From the NCBI GenBank assembly GCA_944326015.1, contig CALVCJ010000010.1, positions 1 to 40,666 on the forward strand: a stretch of 40,666 bases of DNA, written 5' to 3'. The notes under the pieces are model-generated. The model ran no database searches. It saw nothing but the letters and a program-made list of their open reading frames with translations, and was not told where the DNA came from. The position numbers and the translations under genes are program-made. Source of the DNA: Candidatus Gastranaerophilales bacterium (GTDB taxonomy: Bacteria > Cyanobacteriota > Vampirovibrionia > Gastranaerophilales > Gastranaerophilaceae). Positions 30,674 through 39,182 of this stretch are shown here, one piece after another. The number at the start of each line of letters is the position of its first letter. Position 1 is the first letter of the stretch.

Positions 30674-32449
30674 TTATGCGTTATAGCGTTTAAATGATTT
30701 TTCTATGTTTTTGGAAATTGTATTTTTCACGGTGTCGTATTCTGTAGTAAGTGATGAAATTTCTGTATCAAGATTTTTCATCTTCAAATCAAGAGTTTCT
30801 TCTTTTGCGTTTAATTTTGCTTTTTCAGTCTGATATTTGGCCTCGGCTTCGGCAACTTTTGTCTCGTCTGTAACTTCTTTTATGTAGGTATCTGTTGCGT
30901 AATTACCCTGATAATAAAAACCATCGTCCTTTGCTTTTGATATAAACAGCATGCCGCTTTGAAGCATTTGTTGCAGATATTCGTTGTCATCAATTTTATT
31001 GTTTTCTGTCCAGCCATTTGCGCAGATTTGATTGAATAGGGCATCATAAAAAGTTGCCTGACCCAGGTCGTCGCTTGAAACTGTTGTGCCAACAGCAATT
31101 GTATATTCAAATAATGCATCATCAGTGACAAAATTTGAGGAACTTATCTGATTACCAACATAGTATAAATCATCTCCATTCGAATCAGTTTTTGATATTC
31201 CGTTCATATAGTCTGCAAAATATGTTATATAAGCTTTTAATACACTGCTCAAGTTTACTGAAATGGCAGAAAGACAACTGTCATCATCACGGCCTTCACC
31301 ATAGTTAAATCGTGCCACAAGTCCGACATAACCCCAGCCGGATGCCCTGGCATATTCTTCTGCTTCTCTTATAGGAATTGTATCTTTTTGTTGTGTTGAA
31401 CCACCTATACGGTGGGCAAAGTTTTTCAAATCTTCATCGTTATTATATTGGCTTTTTGTGTCTTCAGACCTGTCATCACCGCCCCATGCACCTGGTCCTT
31501 TGTCTGCACATTGATTTGATATCATATAGTCAATTTTACTTTTTGCGTATTCAAGTGCCTGTTGAGTATATCCGTCTCCAATATCAAATAAGGATGCTAA
31601 AGCATTGTCCATTGCATCCCAAACTGGTGAACTTACAATTGCATCAATGACACCTCCTGTAGCACCAAATGCACTGCTTCTATCATCATGTGTATATGCA
31701 ACCATTACGTAGTCGCCGGTTAAAACATCTGCTAGAGAAATTTCATCACTGCTGGCTTCTGTGTAATCTTTACCGATAACGGATGTAAATGGACCGTCAT
31801 CACTGTTCGTAATATTTGCTAAAACTTCCCCGTCAGTGTTGTTATATAATGTAACTGCACGTACATATTCAAGATTATAACTAGATTTATCTGGTAAAGC
31901 TATTGTACTGTAATTGTCTAAAGCTTCTACAAGTCCGTTATAATCGACAGTTCTGGTTTCAACAGCAACAGTGGTGCCTCCTCCAAAACCTGCAGCCTGA
32001 TTATAAGGCAGTCCAAGTATTGTTTCTGCTGTGGTTTTGTTTACAATTCCATTAGAGTAGAGACTTTCAATAAATGTATTTCTCATTGCTTCAGAAGGCA
32101 GGGTACCGAGTCCTTCCTGTGGGATGCCTGCTGCACGGGCTGCTGCTGCATATTTAGAATTTAATGTAACACGCCCCAAGCTGTCAGTAAGTGTTATTGG
32201 CATATAATCGTTTAATGTAGAAGGTGACATTAATATACCGTAGGATAGTGGGGTACTTGTGTCGCCTGTGCCATAGTAATCGTAATATAATTTTGTCTGA
32301 TCAAGTGAATTTTGATACTCATTTGAAATATCTGCAAGTTCTCTGGATAAAGCTATTTTCTGATGAGAAAGCCGCATTGACTGGAATTCACAGTCCGATT
32401 TTCTGGCTGTGATAGTTAATAATCTGGCTTGTCCTGCTGCTAATCCCAT
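30674..32449 (-). CDS. Large secreted- or surface-type protein of unknown function
   Basis: The product has 591 residues and no Sec signal peptide. It begins MGLAAGQARLLTITARKSDC followed by a helical segment (LSHQKIALSRELADISNEYQ). From memory, a start of this kind recurs in Gastranaerophilales and Elusimicrobia proteins and faintly resembles the N-terminal helix of flagellar hook-associated proteins. The middle is rich in Gly, Ser, Thr, Asp and Asn, with NQCADKGPGAWGGDDRSEDT, and low in charge clusters. The C terminus (about residues 525-591) is a coiled coil (AEAKYQTEKAKLNAKEETLD). Helices at both ends around a variable centre match filament or hook-like proteins, but no flagellar gene is nearby. 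GAAAGGG precedes the start on the minus strand. Function is unknown. Confidence 0.65.
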   Translation of the reverse strand: MGLAAGQARLLTITARKSDCEFQSMRLSHQKIALSRELADISNEYQNSLDQTKLYYDYYGTGDTSTPLSYGILMSPSTLNDYMPITLTDSLGRVTLNSKYAAAARAAGIPQEGLGTLPSEAMRNTFIESLYSNGIVNKTTAETILGLPYNQAAGFGGGTTVAVETRTVDYNGLVEALDNYSTIALPDKSSYNLEYVRAVTLYNNTDGEVLANITNSDDGPFTSVIGKDYTEASSDEISLADVLTGDYVMVAYTHDDRSSAFGATGGVIDAIVSSPVWDAMDNALASLFDIGDGYTQQALEYAKSKIDYMISNQCADKGPGAWGGDDRSEDTKSQYNNDEDLKNFAHRIGGSTQQKDTIPIREAEEYARASGWGYVGLVARFNYGEGRDDDSCLSAISVNLSSVLKAYITYFADYMNGISKTDSNGDDLYYVGNQISSSNFVTDDALFEYTIAVGTTVSSDDLGQATFYDALFNQICANGWTENNKIDDNEYLQQMLQSGMLFISKAKDDGFYYQGNYATDTYIKEVTDETKVAEAEAKYQTEKAKLNAKEETLDLKMKNLDTEISSLTTEYDTVKNTISKNIEKSFKRYNA

Positions 32450-32856
32450 TCTTTTTGCCCTTTCTGCAAACTTTTTGTTTTTTTGTATACAGCTTTACAT
32501 TTTAGCTTCTTTTTTGTTTTAGCGAGTGATTACTGTCTTTTCTAAGATTTTCCTTGTAAAATGAGTAACGTTCATATAGTATTACGTAATTTTCAGGTTT
32601 AATCTTTAAAAAATTTATTATTTAATGTAATATTTGTTTACAATATAAAATTAAGTGTATTACAGCCATTATTAAGTTATGTAAAATTGCTACTTTTGTA
32701 ATACTTCGGATTGATGAGTTTTTTTGTAAAAGTGGTATAATATAAGTAGAAAGGTATGTTGAAAAATTATTTTTTAGTTTCGCTGCGGGTGCGAAATTGT
32801 TATCAGCCGGTAATTATTTTGTTGTATAACAAAATATCAGAAAGGCAGAAAAGAAA
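32450..32856. other. 407-bp intergenic region with divergent starts and leader hairpins
   Basis: No protein gene is seen. The left part is the AT-rich upstream region of the minus-strand 591-residue gene. The right part is the leader of the Ycf45 gene, with two hairpins: TTTCGC/GCGAAA (32778-32796) and a 9-bp TATTTTGTT/AACAAAATA stem with a 4-nt loop (32815-32836). The second ends about 20 nt before the ATG and could affect translation. No known riboswitch is recognised. Confidence 0.45.
32711..32741 (+). promoter_or_regulatory. Predicted promoter of the Ycf45 gene
   Basis: A perfect TATAAT (32736-32741) is preceded by TGG, giving an extended -10. TTGATG lies 19 bp upstream (32711-32716), a longer spacing than ideal. 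The transcript would carry a leader of about 110 nt with two hairpins. Confidence 0.45.
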
Positions 32857-34482
32857 ATGAGCAGCCTACAATTTCAAAATGATTTGGATCGATTGACAGA
32901 GGTTTTACCTGACAAAGTCAGAAGGTACATTTCTTATGAAAAAATGGAAGATGTTATTGAAATTGTATTGGATATCGGCAGAACCCCTGAAATTAGACAT
33001 GCAGGCGGAAAGATTGAATATCTTGGCGATGAATTCGTAACAGAAGATGATATTAATTATATAACCGGTCGGATTCAGGAATTTACATCGGATAACCGCT
33101 CGGGAATTCCGGGTACTCTTCATAGAATCAGCGCAATCAGAAACCGACAGGGTAAAATTATAGGGCTTACCTGTCGTATCGGAAGAGTAGTTACAGGTAC
33201 AATTGCCTGCATAAAAGATATCTGCATGATGAATAAAAGTATCTTGTTTCTGGGACGCCCGGGAGTCGGTAAGACTACAAAATTAAGGGAAATTTCAAGG
33301 TTAGTTGCCGATGAACTCGGTAAACGTGTTGTAATTGTCGATACGTCAAACGAAATCGCAGGCGACGGAGACACTCCTCATCCTGCAATAGGGCATGCTA
33401 GACGTATGCAGGTTACTCAGCCGGAATTTCAAAAAGATATTATGATTGAGGCTGTTGAAAACCATACCCCCGAAGTCATTGTTGTTGATGAAATAGGCAC
33501 AGAAGCAGAAGCTCAAGCAGCAAGAACAATTGCAGAACGCGGAGTTATGCTCATTGCAACAGCTCACGGAAACAGTCTTGAAAACTTGATTAAAAACCCT
33601 ACATTATCGGATCTTGTCGGCGGAATTCAATCTGTAACTTTAGGGGATGATGAGGCAAAGCGCAGAGCGTCTCAAAAAACGGTTCTTGAAAGAGAAAAAC
33701 AGCCGACTTTTGATGTTGTTATAGAAATTTTGGATAGAAATACTCTTGCTGTTTATAAAAATACGGCAGAGGCTGTTGACTATATCTTGCGGGGCTGGCC
33801 TATCAGACCGGAAATTCGTAAGGTTGACAAAACTTATGACACAGAAATGCCGGAACAGGATAAACATGAGCCTACAATTTCAGATATTCCTAAAGAAATT
33901 AATAAACTTGAGCAAAAAATTCAGCCGGAACATAATACGGACAGCTTAAAATTCAGTTTTTCACGACAAAAATATGTTGATGAGGTTAAAGGTATAAAGA
34001 AAATTTATCTTTATGCGGTTTCAAGAACTATTGTAGAAAAGGTTATAGAAAGACTGGATTTAAACGCTGAAATTACACGTAATCTTGAAGATGCAGATAT
34101 TGTGATTGCACATAAAAACTTTATAAAAGGCGGAGCAAAAGTTTTGAGTACCGCAAATGATTATAGATTGCAGATATTTTATGTAAAAACTAACTCTATG
34201 GCGCAAATTCAAAAGGTGTTGAAGGAGGCCTTGCAAATAACGGAAGCATCGGAAACTTTATGCGGGTACTATGATGATGCAGAACGTGCACTTGATGAAG
34301 CAAAAGCCGCAATAAATAAAATTCTTGCGGGTGCCGAGCATGTTGAACTGACTCCGCAAAATCAGCATATTAGAAAATTACAGCACGAACTTGTTGAACA
34401 GCATAATCTTTCAAGCAAATCTGTCGGAGAAGGCAGCAACAGACACCTCAGAATTGTCGGCGGAAAAGATTATAATAATTAA
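32857..34482 (+). CDS. Ycf45-type AAA ATPase with R3H domain
   Basis: The 541-residue protein has a SpoIIIAA-like N-terminal region (VRRYISYEKMEDVIEIVLDI) and an ATPase domain with Walker A GRPGVGKT (residues 133-140), VIVDTSNEIAGDGDTPHPAI and Walker B VIVVDEIG (D211, E212). A linker, a second domain (about 370-480), and a C-terminal R3H domain near residues 505-537 follow (KLQHELVEQHNLSSKSVGEG). R3H domains bind single-stranded nucleic acid. This architecture is typical of Cyanobacteria and algal plastids (ycf45), which is a main reason for placing the organism near them. Its exact cellular role is not established. Glutaredoxin follows on the same strand. Confidence 0.9.
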   Translation: MSSLQFQNDLDRLTEVLPDKVRRYISYEKMEDVIEIVLDIGRTPEIRHAGGKIEYLGDEFVTEDDINYITGRIQEFTSDNRSGIPGTLHRISAIRNRQGKIIGLTCRIGRVVTGTIACIKDICMMNKSILFLGRPGVGKTTKLREISRLVADELGKRVVIVDTSNEIAGDGDTPHPAIGHARRMQVTQPEFQKDIMIEAVENHTPEVIVVDEIGTEAEAQAARTIAERGVMLIATAHGNSLENLIKNPTLSDLVGGIQSVTLGDDEAKRRASQKTVLEREKQPTFDVVIEILDRNTLAVYKNTAEAVDYILRGWPIRPEIRKVDKTYDTEMPEQDKHEPTISDIPKEINKLEQKIQPEHNTDSLKFSFSRQKYVDEVKGIKKIYLYAVSRTIVEKVIERLDLNAEITRNLEDADIVIAHKNFIKGGAKVLSTANDYRLQIFYVKTNSMAQIQKVLKEALQITEASETLCGYYDDAERALDEAKAAINKILAGAEHVELTPQNQHIRKLQHELVEQHNLSSKSVGEGSNRHLRIVGGKDYNN

Positions 34483-34534
34483 TTTGCAATGTATTATTTA
34501 TTTGTTTATAATAATCAGAACTAAGGAGGTTATT

Positions 34535-34795
34535 ATGAACAAAATTGATATTTATACAATGACAACATGCCCTTATTGTGTCAAGGCAAAAAAACTTTTA
34601 TCAACTCTGGGTTTAACTTACACAGAGCACAATGTTGATGAATCTTTTGATGAAATGACTAAAGATCTTTCAGAAAAATTCAATAAAACAGTTATGACAG
34701 TTCCGCAGATTATTATTAACGATAATTATGTCGGCGGGTATGACGATTTGGAAGCCGCATACAAAAGCGGAAAACTCAAAGAAATTTTAGAATAA
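34535..34795 (+). CDS. grxC: Glutaredoxin (GrxC type)
   Basis: The 86-residue thioredoxin-fold protein reduces disulfides and glutathione mixed disulfides in the cytosol. It has the dithiol active site TCPYCVKAKKLL (C12, C15), the cis-proline stretch MTVPQIIIND and the glutathione-binding GGYDDLEAAY. A perfect AAGGAGGT lies 4 nt before the ATG at 34535, so I reject the longer frame that starts inside the Ycf45 gene. The gene follows Ycf45 by 52 bp and ends before two hairpin terminators. Length and motifs match classical bacterial glutaredoxin 3. Confidence 0.93.
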   Translation: MNKIDIYTMTTCPYCVKAKKLLSTLGLTYTEHNVDESFDEMTKDLSEKFNKTVMTVPQIIINDNYVGGYDDLEAAYKSGKLKEILE

Positions 34796-34834
34796 TTAAA
34801 TTTGAGCTTAATTTACATAGTTGTCAATAAACTT

Positions 34835-34870
34835 GACGAGATTGCGGATTAAGTCCGCAATCTCGTCTTT
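34835..34870 (+). terminator. Terminator after glutaredoxin
   Basis: A perfect 14-bp stem (GACGAGATTGCGGA, 34835-34848, with its complement at 34854-34867) and a 5-nt loop are followed by TTT. Confidence 0.8.
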
Positions 34871-34911
34871 AATGATGAGTTCTCATCGAAAATTTAAAAA
34901 ATTTATAAAAC

Positions 34912-34942
34912 AAAAGGCGGGAATTAAAAATTCCCGCCTTTT
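34912..34942. terminator. Bidirectional terminator between grxC and ppdK
   Basis: A perfect 14-bp stem (AAAAGGCGGGAATT, 34912-34925, with its complement at 34929-34942) has a 3-nt A loop. A-tract and T-tract on either side allow use in both directions. On the minus strand it lies 30 bp beyond the ppdK stop. Confidence 0.85.
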
Positions 34943-34971
34943 TATATTGGAGGTATGCGTATGTTTTACGC

Positions 34972-37650
34972 TTATTTACATCCTAGAGGACCTTCTTCCT
35001 CTTTACTGTGTTTAAATTCGATTACTGCCTGAGCAGCTGCAAGTCTTGCCTGCGGAACTCTGAACGGTGAACATGATACATAGTTCAAGCCGATTCTGTG
35101 GCAGAATTTAACCGATGCCGGATCTCCGCCGTGTTCTCCGCAGATACCGCGTTTAAGATGCGGTCTGACTTTTAGAGCTTTATCAAGAGCGATTTTCATC
35201 AATTGTCCGACACCTTCCTGATCCAGTGTTGCAAACGGGTTTGCAGGAAGGATTTTTTGTTCTACATAGTTTTGCAAGAACTTACCTTCTGCGTCGTCTC
35301 TTGAGTAGCCGAATGTCATCTGGGTTAAGTCGTTTGTTCCGAATGAGAAGAATTCTGCGTATTCTGCAATCTGATCAGCTGTCAAAGCAGCACGCGGAAT
35401 TTCAATCATTGTTCCGAACATATAATCAACCATTACGCCCTTTTCATTCATAACTTCTTTAGCAACACGTTCAAGAACACCTTTTACTGTTTTAAGTTCG
35501 TTTACGTGTCCTACAAGCGGAATCATTACTTCTGGTTTAACGTCAATTCCTTCTTTTTTCAAATCACAGGCGGCATAGAATATTGCTTTAACCTGCATTT
35601 CATTGATTTCAGGATAAGTTAAACCTAAACGGCATCCTCTTAAGCCCATCATAGGGTTAGATTCAGACATAGCTTCAACGATGTTGAGAAGTTTTTCGTC
35701 TTCTTTGTAATCTTCGCCTTTAGCTTTTTTGGTTGCAACTTTTGCAATCAATTCTTCTTTGTCAGGCAAAAATTCATGAAGCGGCGGATCAAGAAGTCTG
35801 ATTGTCATTGATTTTTCGCCCAATGCTTTAAACATCGCATAGAAATCGCTGTACTGCATTGGAAGAAGATGATCAAGAGCTTCTTTTCTTGCTTCCGGCG
35901 TACCTGCAATAATCATTTTTTGAACCCATGGAAGTCTTTCAGGATCCATAAACATGTGTTCTGTACGGCATAATCCAACACCTTCTGCTCCGAGTTCAAG
36001 AGCTTTTGCAACATCGGCAGGTGTGTCTGCGTTTGCTCTTACGCTCATTAATTTAACTTCATCAACCCATTTGAAGAGTTTTTGGAAGTTTTCATCCATT
36101 TTAGGCGGTATTAAATGAACAGACCCTGCCATAACTTCGCCTGTGCCGCCGTCAAGAGAAATAATGTCATCTTTATGGTAGACAGTTCCGTCAGCGGCTG
36201 TTAATGTTTCATTTTTAAGGTCGATTGATAAGTCTTCACAGCCTGCAACGCAGGGTTTTCCCATACCTTTTGCAACAACGGCAGCGTGAGATGTCATACC
36301 GCCTCTGAGTGTCAGAACACCTTGAGATTCAATCATACCGTGAATATCATCAGGACATGTTTCAATTCTGACTAAGATAACTTTTTCGCCTGCTTTTCCG
36401 CGTTGTGCTGCTTCTTCTGTATCAAATACTATTTTACCAACAGCGGCGCCAGGTGATGCTGCTAAACCTTTTGCAATCTGTTTAGCTTCTTTTTTAGCAG
36501 CCGGATCAAAGTCAGGAAGAAGAACCTGATAAAGCTGGTTTGCATCTACAAGTTCAATTGCTCTTTCTTTGTCAATTATGCCTTCTTCGCACATTTCAAC
36601 CGCAATTCTCACGGATGCTTTAGCTGTTCTTTTACCGTTACGTGTCTGGAGGATATACAATTTGCCTCTTTCAATTGTAAATTCCATATCCTGAACATCT
36701 TTGTAGCCTTTTTCAAGTTTTTTAGCAATATCAACGTATTGTCTGTATAAATCAGGCATTTCATGTTCAAGTTCTGCAATAGGTTTTGGAGTTCTGATAC
36801 CTGCAACAACGTCTTCACCTTGAGCGTTTGTCAAATATTCCCCGTAGAATTTGTTTTCGCCGGTAGACGGGTTTCTTGTGAAGGAAACACCTGTTGCACA
36901 GTCATCGCCCATGTTTCCGAATACCATTGTTTGAACGTTTACTGCTGTACCATAATTGTGGTCAATTTTGTAGTGTTCTCTGTATGCTACGGCACGCGGA
37001 ATATTCCATGATCTGAATACTGCTTCAATTGCTTCTTCCAATTGAACGTATGGATCTTGCGGGAATTCTTTACCTGTTTCATTTTTGATTAATTCTTTGT
37101 AAGGCTCAATTAAGGATTTCCAATCTTCTGCTGTTAAATCAGTATCTGATTTGTAGCCTTTTTCTTCTTTAATTTTGTCAAGATAATCTTCAAATTTTTG
37201 TCTGTCGATTTCCCAGGCGACAGAACCGAACATTGTCAAAAATCTTCTGTAAGAGTCATAGCAGAATCTCGGGTTGTTTGTAAGTTTAATCATCCCTTCA
37301 ACGGTTTTGTCATTTAAACCCAAATTCAAAATTGTTTCCATCATACCGGGCATTGAAAGTCTGGCTCCGGATCTAACAGAAACAAGAAGCGGATTTTCAG
37401 CATCGCCGAATTTTTTGCCTGCTTGATCTTCTACTTCTTTCAGGTAATATTTTACCTCGTCCATTAATCCTGATGGCATTTTGTTGCCATGGTTAATGTA
37501 ATCCATACAGGTTTCTGTTGTAATAGTAAGCCCCGGCGGGACAGGAAGACCTAAATTAGTCATTTCTGCAAGGTTTGCACCTTTGCCGCCAAGGAGATTA
37601 CGCATATCAGCATTACCTTCTTTGAATAACCATACGCGTTTTTCAGTCAT
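34972..37650 (-). CDS. ppdK: Pyruvate, phosphate dikinase
   Basis: PPDK interconverts pyruvate, ATP and phosphate with phosphoenolpyruvate, AMP and pyrophosphate. In fermentative bacteria it can run either in glycolysis or in gluconeogenesis. The 892-residue protein has the N-terminal ATP-grasp half (NLLGGKGANLAEMTNLGLPV), the swivelling domain with the phospho-carrier H455 in GGMTSHAAVVAKGMGKPC, and the C-terminal PEP-binding barrel (GVGLCRTEHMFMDPERLPW, then GICGEHGGDPASVKFC with the catalytic Cys). Length is standard. An AAAGGAGA ribosome-binding site precedes the ATG on the minus strand. An extended -10 (TGTTATAGT, 37699-37707, minus strand) is likely its promoter, divergent from that of the second prepilin gene. 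Confidence 0.96.
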   Translation of the reverse strand: MTEKRVWLFKEGNADMRNLLGGKGANLAEMTNLGLPVPPGLTITTETCMDYINHGNKMPSGLMDEVKYYLKEVEDQAGKKFGDAENPLLVSVRSGARLSMPGMMETILNLGLNDKTVEGMIKLTNNPRFCYDSYRRFLTMFGSVAWEIDRQKFEDYLDKIKEEKGYKSDTDLTAEDWKSLIEPYKELIKNETGKEFPQDPYVQLEEAIEAVFRSWNIPRAVAYREHYKIDHNYGTAVNVQTMVFGNMGDDCATGVSFTRNPSTGENKFYGEYLTNAQGEDVVAGIRTPKPIAELEHEMPDLYRQYVDIAKKLEKGYKDVQDMEFTIERGKLYILQTRNGKRTAKASVRIAVEMCEEGIIDKERAIELVDANQLYQVLLPDFDPAAKKEAKQIAKGLAASPGAAVGKIVFDTEEAAQRGKAGEKVILVRIETCPDDIHGMIESQGVLTLRGGMTSHAAVVAKGMGKPCVAGCEDLSIDLKNETLTAADGTVYHKDDIISLDGGTGEVMAGSVHLIPPKMDENFQKLFKWVDEVKLMSVRANADTPADVAKALELGAEGVGLCRTEHMFMDPERLPWVQKMIIAGTPEARKEALDHLLPMQYSDFYAMFKALGEKSMTIRLLDPPLHEFLPDKEELIAKVATKKAKGEDYKEDEKLLNIVEAMSESNPMMGLRGCRLGLTYPEINEMQVKAIFYAACDLKKEGIDVKPEVMIPLVGHVNELKTVKGVLERVAKEVMNEKGVMVDYMFGTMIEIPRAALTADQIAEYAEFFSFGTNDLTQMTFGYSRDDAEGKFLQNYVEQKILPANPFATLDQEGVGQLMKIALDKALKVRPHLKRGICGEHGGDPASVKFCHRIGLNYVSCSPFRVPQARLAAAQAVIEFKHSKEEEGPLGCK

Positions 37651-37725
37651 AGTTCATCTCCTTTCTTATTCAGATAATAAACACTTTTTGATGTTTGTAC
37701 TATAACACAAATATAATATAGCATG

Positions 37726-37754
37726 TTGAAAAATAAAAAAAAATACTTTATAAT
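37726..37754 (+). promoter_or_regulatory. Predicted promoter of the second prepilin gene
   Basis: TTGAAA (37726-37731) and a perfect TATAAT (37749-37754) are 17 bp apart. Start of transcription near 37761 leaves a leader of about 30 nt with AAGGAGA before the ATG at 37791. The quality of these signals argues that the locus is expressed. Confidence 0.55.
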
Positions 37755-37820
37755 GATTATGTTATGAGATTTAATTTGAAGGAGATGAGTATGAAAAAAT
37801 TATTAAGAATTGTGAATATC

Positions 37821-37830
37821 GGGGGGGGGG
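37821..37830 (+). repeat. G10 homopolymer, candidate slippage site
   Basis: Ten consecutive G follow ten codons after the ATG at 37791. It matches the length and relative place of the tract in the first prepilin gene, although the flanking bases differ. Eight or eleven G would open the pilin frame. Confidence 0.85.
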
Positions 37831-37839
37831 CGTTTTTCA

Positions 37840-37938
37840 GCTAGTTAGAAGTCAAAAAGGCGGTTTTTGTCATTCTGCACTTGTTTCAAAAACACAAAAG
37901 ATCCCGAAACAATTTCGGTATGACGTAAATAGCTTCCC
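37840..37938 (+). repeat. 99-bp cassette, copy 2, with 56-bp palindromic core
   Basis: Identical over 99 bp to 29762-29860; the palindromic core is 37869-37924. Beyond it the two genes remain similar but diverged through the prepilin motif, so the cassette is more conserved than the coding sequence it interrupts. Confidence 0.9.
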
Positions 37939-38712
37939 ATCCTACCTCTTATTTCCCAAAAGTCGAGTCGCCTTCACACTCGCTGAGGTTCTAATTACCC
38001 TCGGAGTAATCGGTGTAGTTGTTGCCTTGACAATGCCATCTTTGATTCAAAATTATAAAGAAAAAGAAACTGTTGCTAAATTAAAAAAAGTTTATTCAAC
38101 TATTTCACAGGGGTATTTGCTTGCGGTTCAAGAAAATGAAACGATTGATAACTGGGGAATTGACTCATCTAATACAACTGAGGCTGCTTTAAAAATTGTA
38201 AACGTATTAAAAAACTATATCAGAATAACACGTATTTGTGATACACCGGATGGTAACTGTATGCCGAATCCTATCTATGACTTGTACAGGGTATAAGTAT
38301 AGCTTATGGAATGACCGTGTGTATGGAATGTTAAATGACGGTACTTTATTCTGGATTTATGTTTTTAGTTCTGACTGTAGCTTGAGCCGCTCAACAGTTG
38401 ATAAAAAACTACAAAATGTATGCGCTGAATTTAATGTTGATATAAATGGTTTTAAAAGACCTAATACATTTGGTAAAGATATGTTTTCATTTTATCTTAC
38501 AAAGAGCGCTGTTGTTCCAAAAGGAACTCGGTATGATGATATAAATTTCGCAGATAATTGTATTGAAAATAATAAAGGTAACAGTGGTGGCGGATGTGCT
38601 GGGTGGGTATTACTGAATGAAAACATGGATTACCTGCACTGTGATGGTTTAAGCTGGGATGGCAAACATTCATGCAAATAGAACAGCTCATCTATTAGTC
38701 GTTTATATAAGA

Positions 38713-39174
38713 TTATTTTGTTTTTTTCAACAATATCAGTATTATTAATGCAATAACTCCGATATTTATAAAGATATCTGAAATATTAAATACCGGAAAA
38801 TTAATAAAATTCAGTTGAAAATAATCTCTGACATATCCGTAAATAATTCTTTCATGAAGATTTCCCGCGATACCGGCTGATAAAAATGCAATAAAGAAGC
38901 ATGCTTTCAGAGATATTGATTTAAGATGTTTAATAACATATAACGCAAGCAGCACAAGAGCAATCACCGAAAGTATAATAAGCATTTCTCGTGCATTTTG
39001 CAGTATATTAAATGCAGCACCTGTATTTTTTATATAGTTTAAAGAAAAAAGATCGTTTGAAAGTCTGTAGCCGCTGCTAATTTTTTCGGCCAGTATATTG
39101 GAAAGGTACAAATCAGTAAATATAAAAAATGCGTAACATATTATAAAGTATATAAATTTTCCGATTTTTTCCAT
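38713..39174 (-). CDS. lspA: Lipoprotein signal peptidase (signal peptidase II)
   Basis: LspA cleaves the signal peptide of prolipoproteins in the inner membrane after diacylglycerol is attached. The 153-residue protein has four hydrophobic helices and the family motifs: YIKNTGAAFNIL, FLSAGIAGNLHERIIYGY, VRDYFQLNF and FPVFNISDIFINIGV. The Asp residues in VRDY and FNISD, which match the catalytic pair in solved structures, are present. The GNxxDR motif reads GNLHER, with Glu in place of a well-conserved Asp, and Ser replaces Ala in FNxAD. It lies 8 bp after the exported NTF2-like gene and probably shares its transcript. Confidence 0.9.
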   Translation of the reverse strand: MEKIGKFIYFIICYAFFIFTDLYLSNILAEKISSGYRLSNDLFSLNYIKNTGAAFNILQNAREMLIILSVIALVLLALYVIKHLKSISLKACFFIAFLSAGIAGNLHERIIYGYVRDYFQLNFINFPVFNISDIFINIGVIALIILILLKKTK

Positions 39175-39182
39175 TTGCAGCC

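Larger units (their letters stand above)
37791..38681 (+). pseudogene. Prepilin-type gene interrupted by a poly-G frame switch and a second frameshift
   Basis: The ATG at 37791, behind AAGGAGA, starts MKKLLRIVNI and enters ten G (37821-37830); the frame then stops at 37842-37844. With 8 or 11 G it would continue through the 99-bp cassette into AFTLAEVLITLGVIGVV, the prepilin signature. That frame itself ends at 38296 (NPIYDLYRV), while the rest of the pilin, YKYSLWNDRVYGMLNDGTLF to the stop at 38681, lies in the next frame. Removing one G from the GGG at about 38289-38291 would restore one continuous protein. The C-terminal part, with paired Cys and CAGWVLLNENMDYLHC, is typical of pseudopilin-like proteins of this group. 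The gene is either phase-variable plus mis-sequenced, or decaying. Confidence 0.7.

Noticed and set aside
34391..34795. A longer glutaredoxin starting inside the Ycf45 gene
   Set aside because: A perfect ribosome-binding site precedes the ATG at 34535, and the family begins there.
38238..38681. A separate 147-residue gene overlapping the end of the prepilin gene
   Set aside because: Its first 17 or so residues are out-of-frame pilin sequence, and the rest continues the pilin domain after a one-base shift, so it is the second half of one gene.
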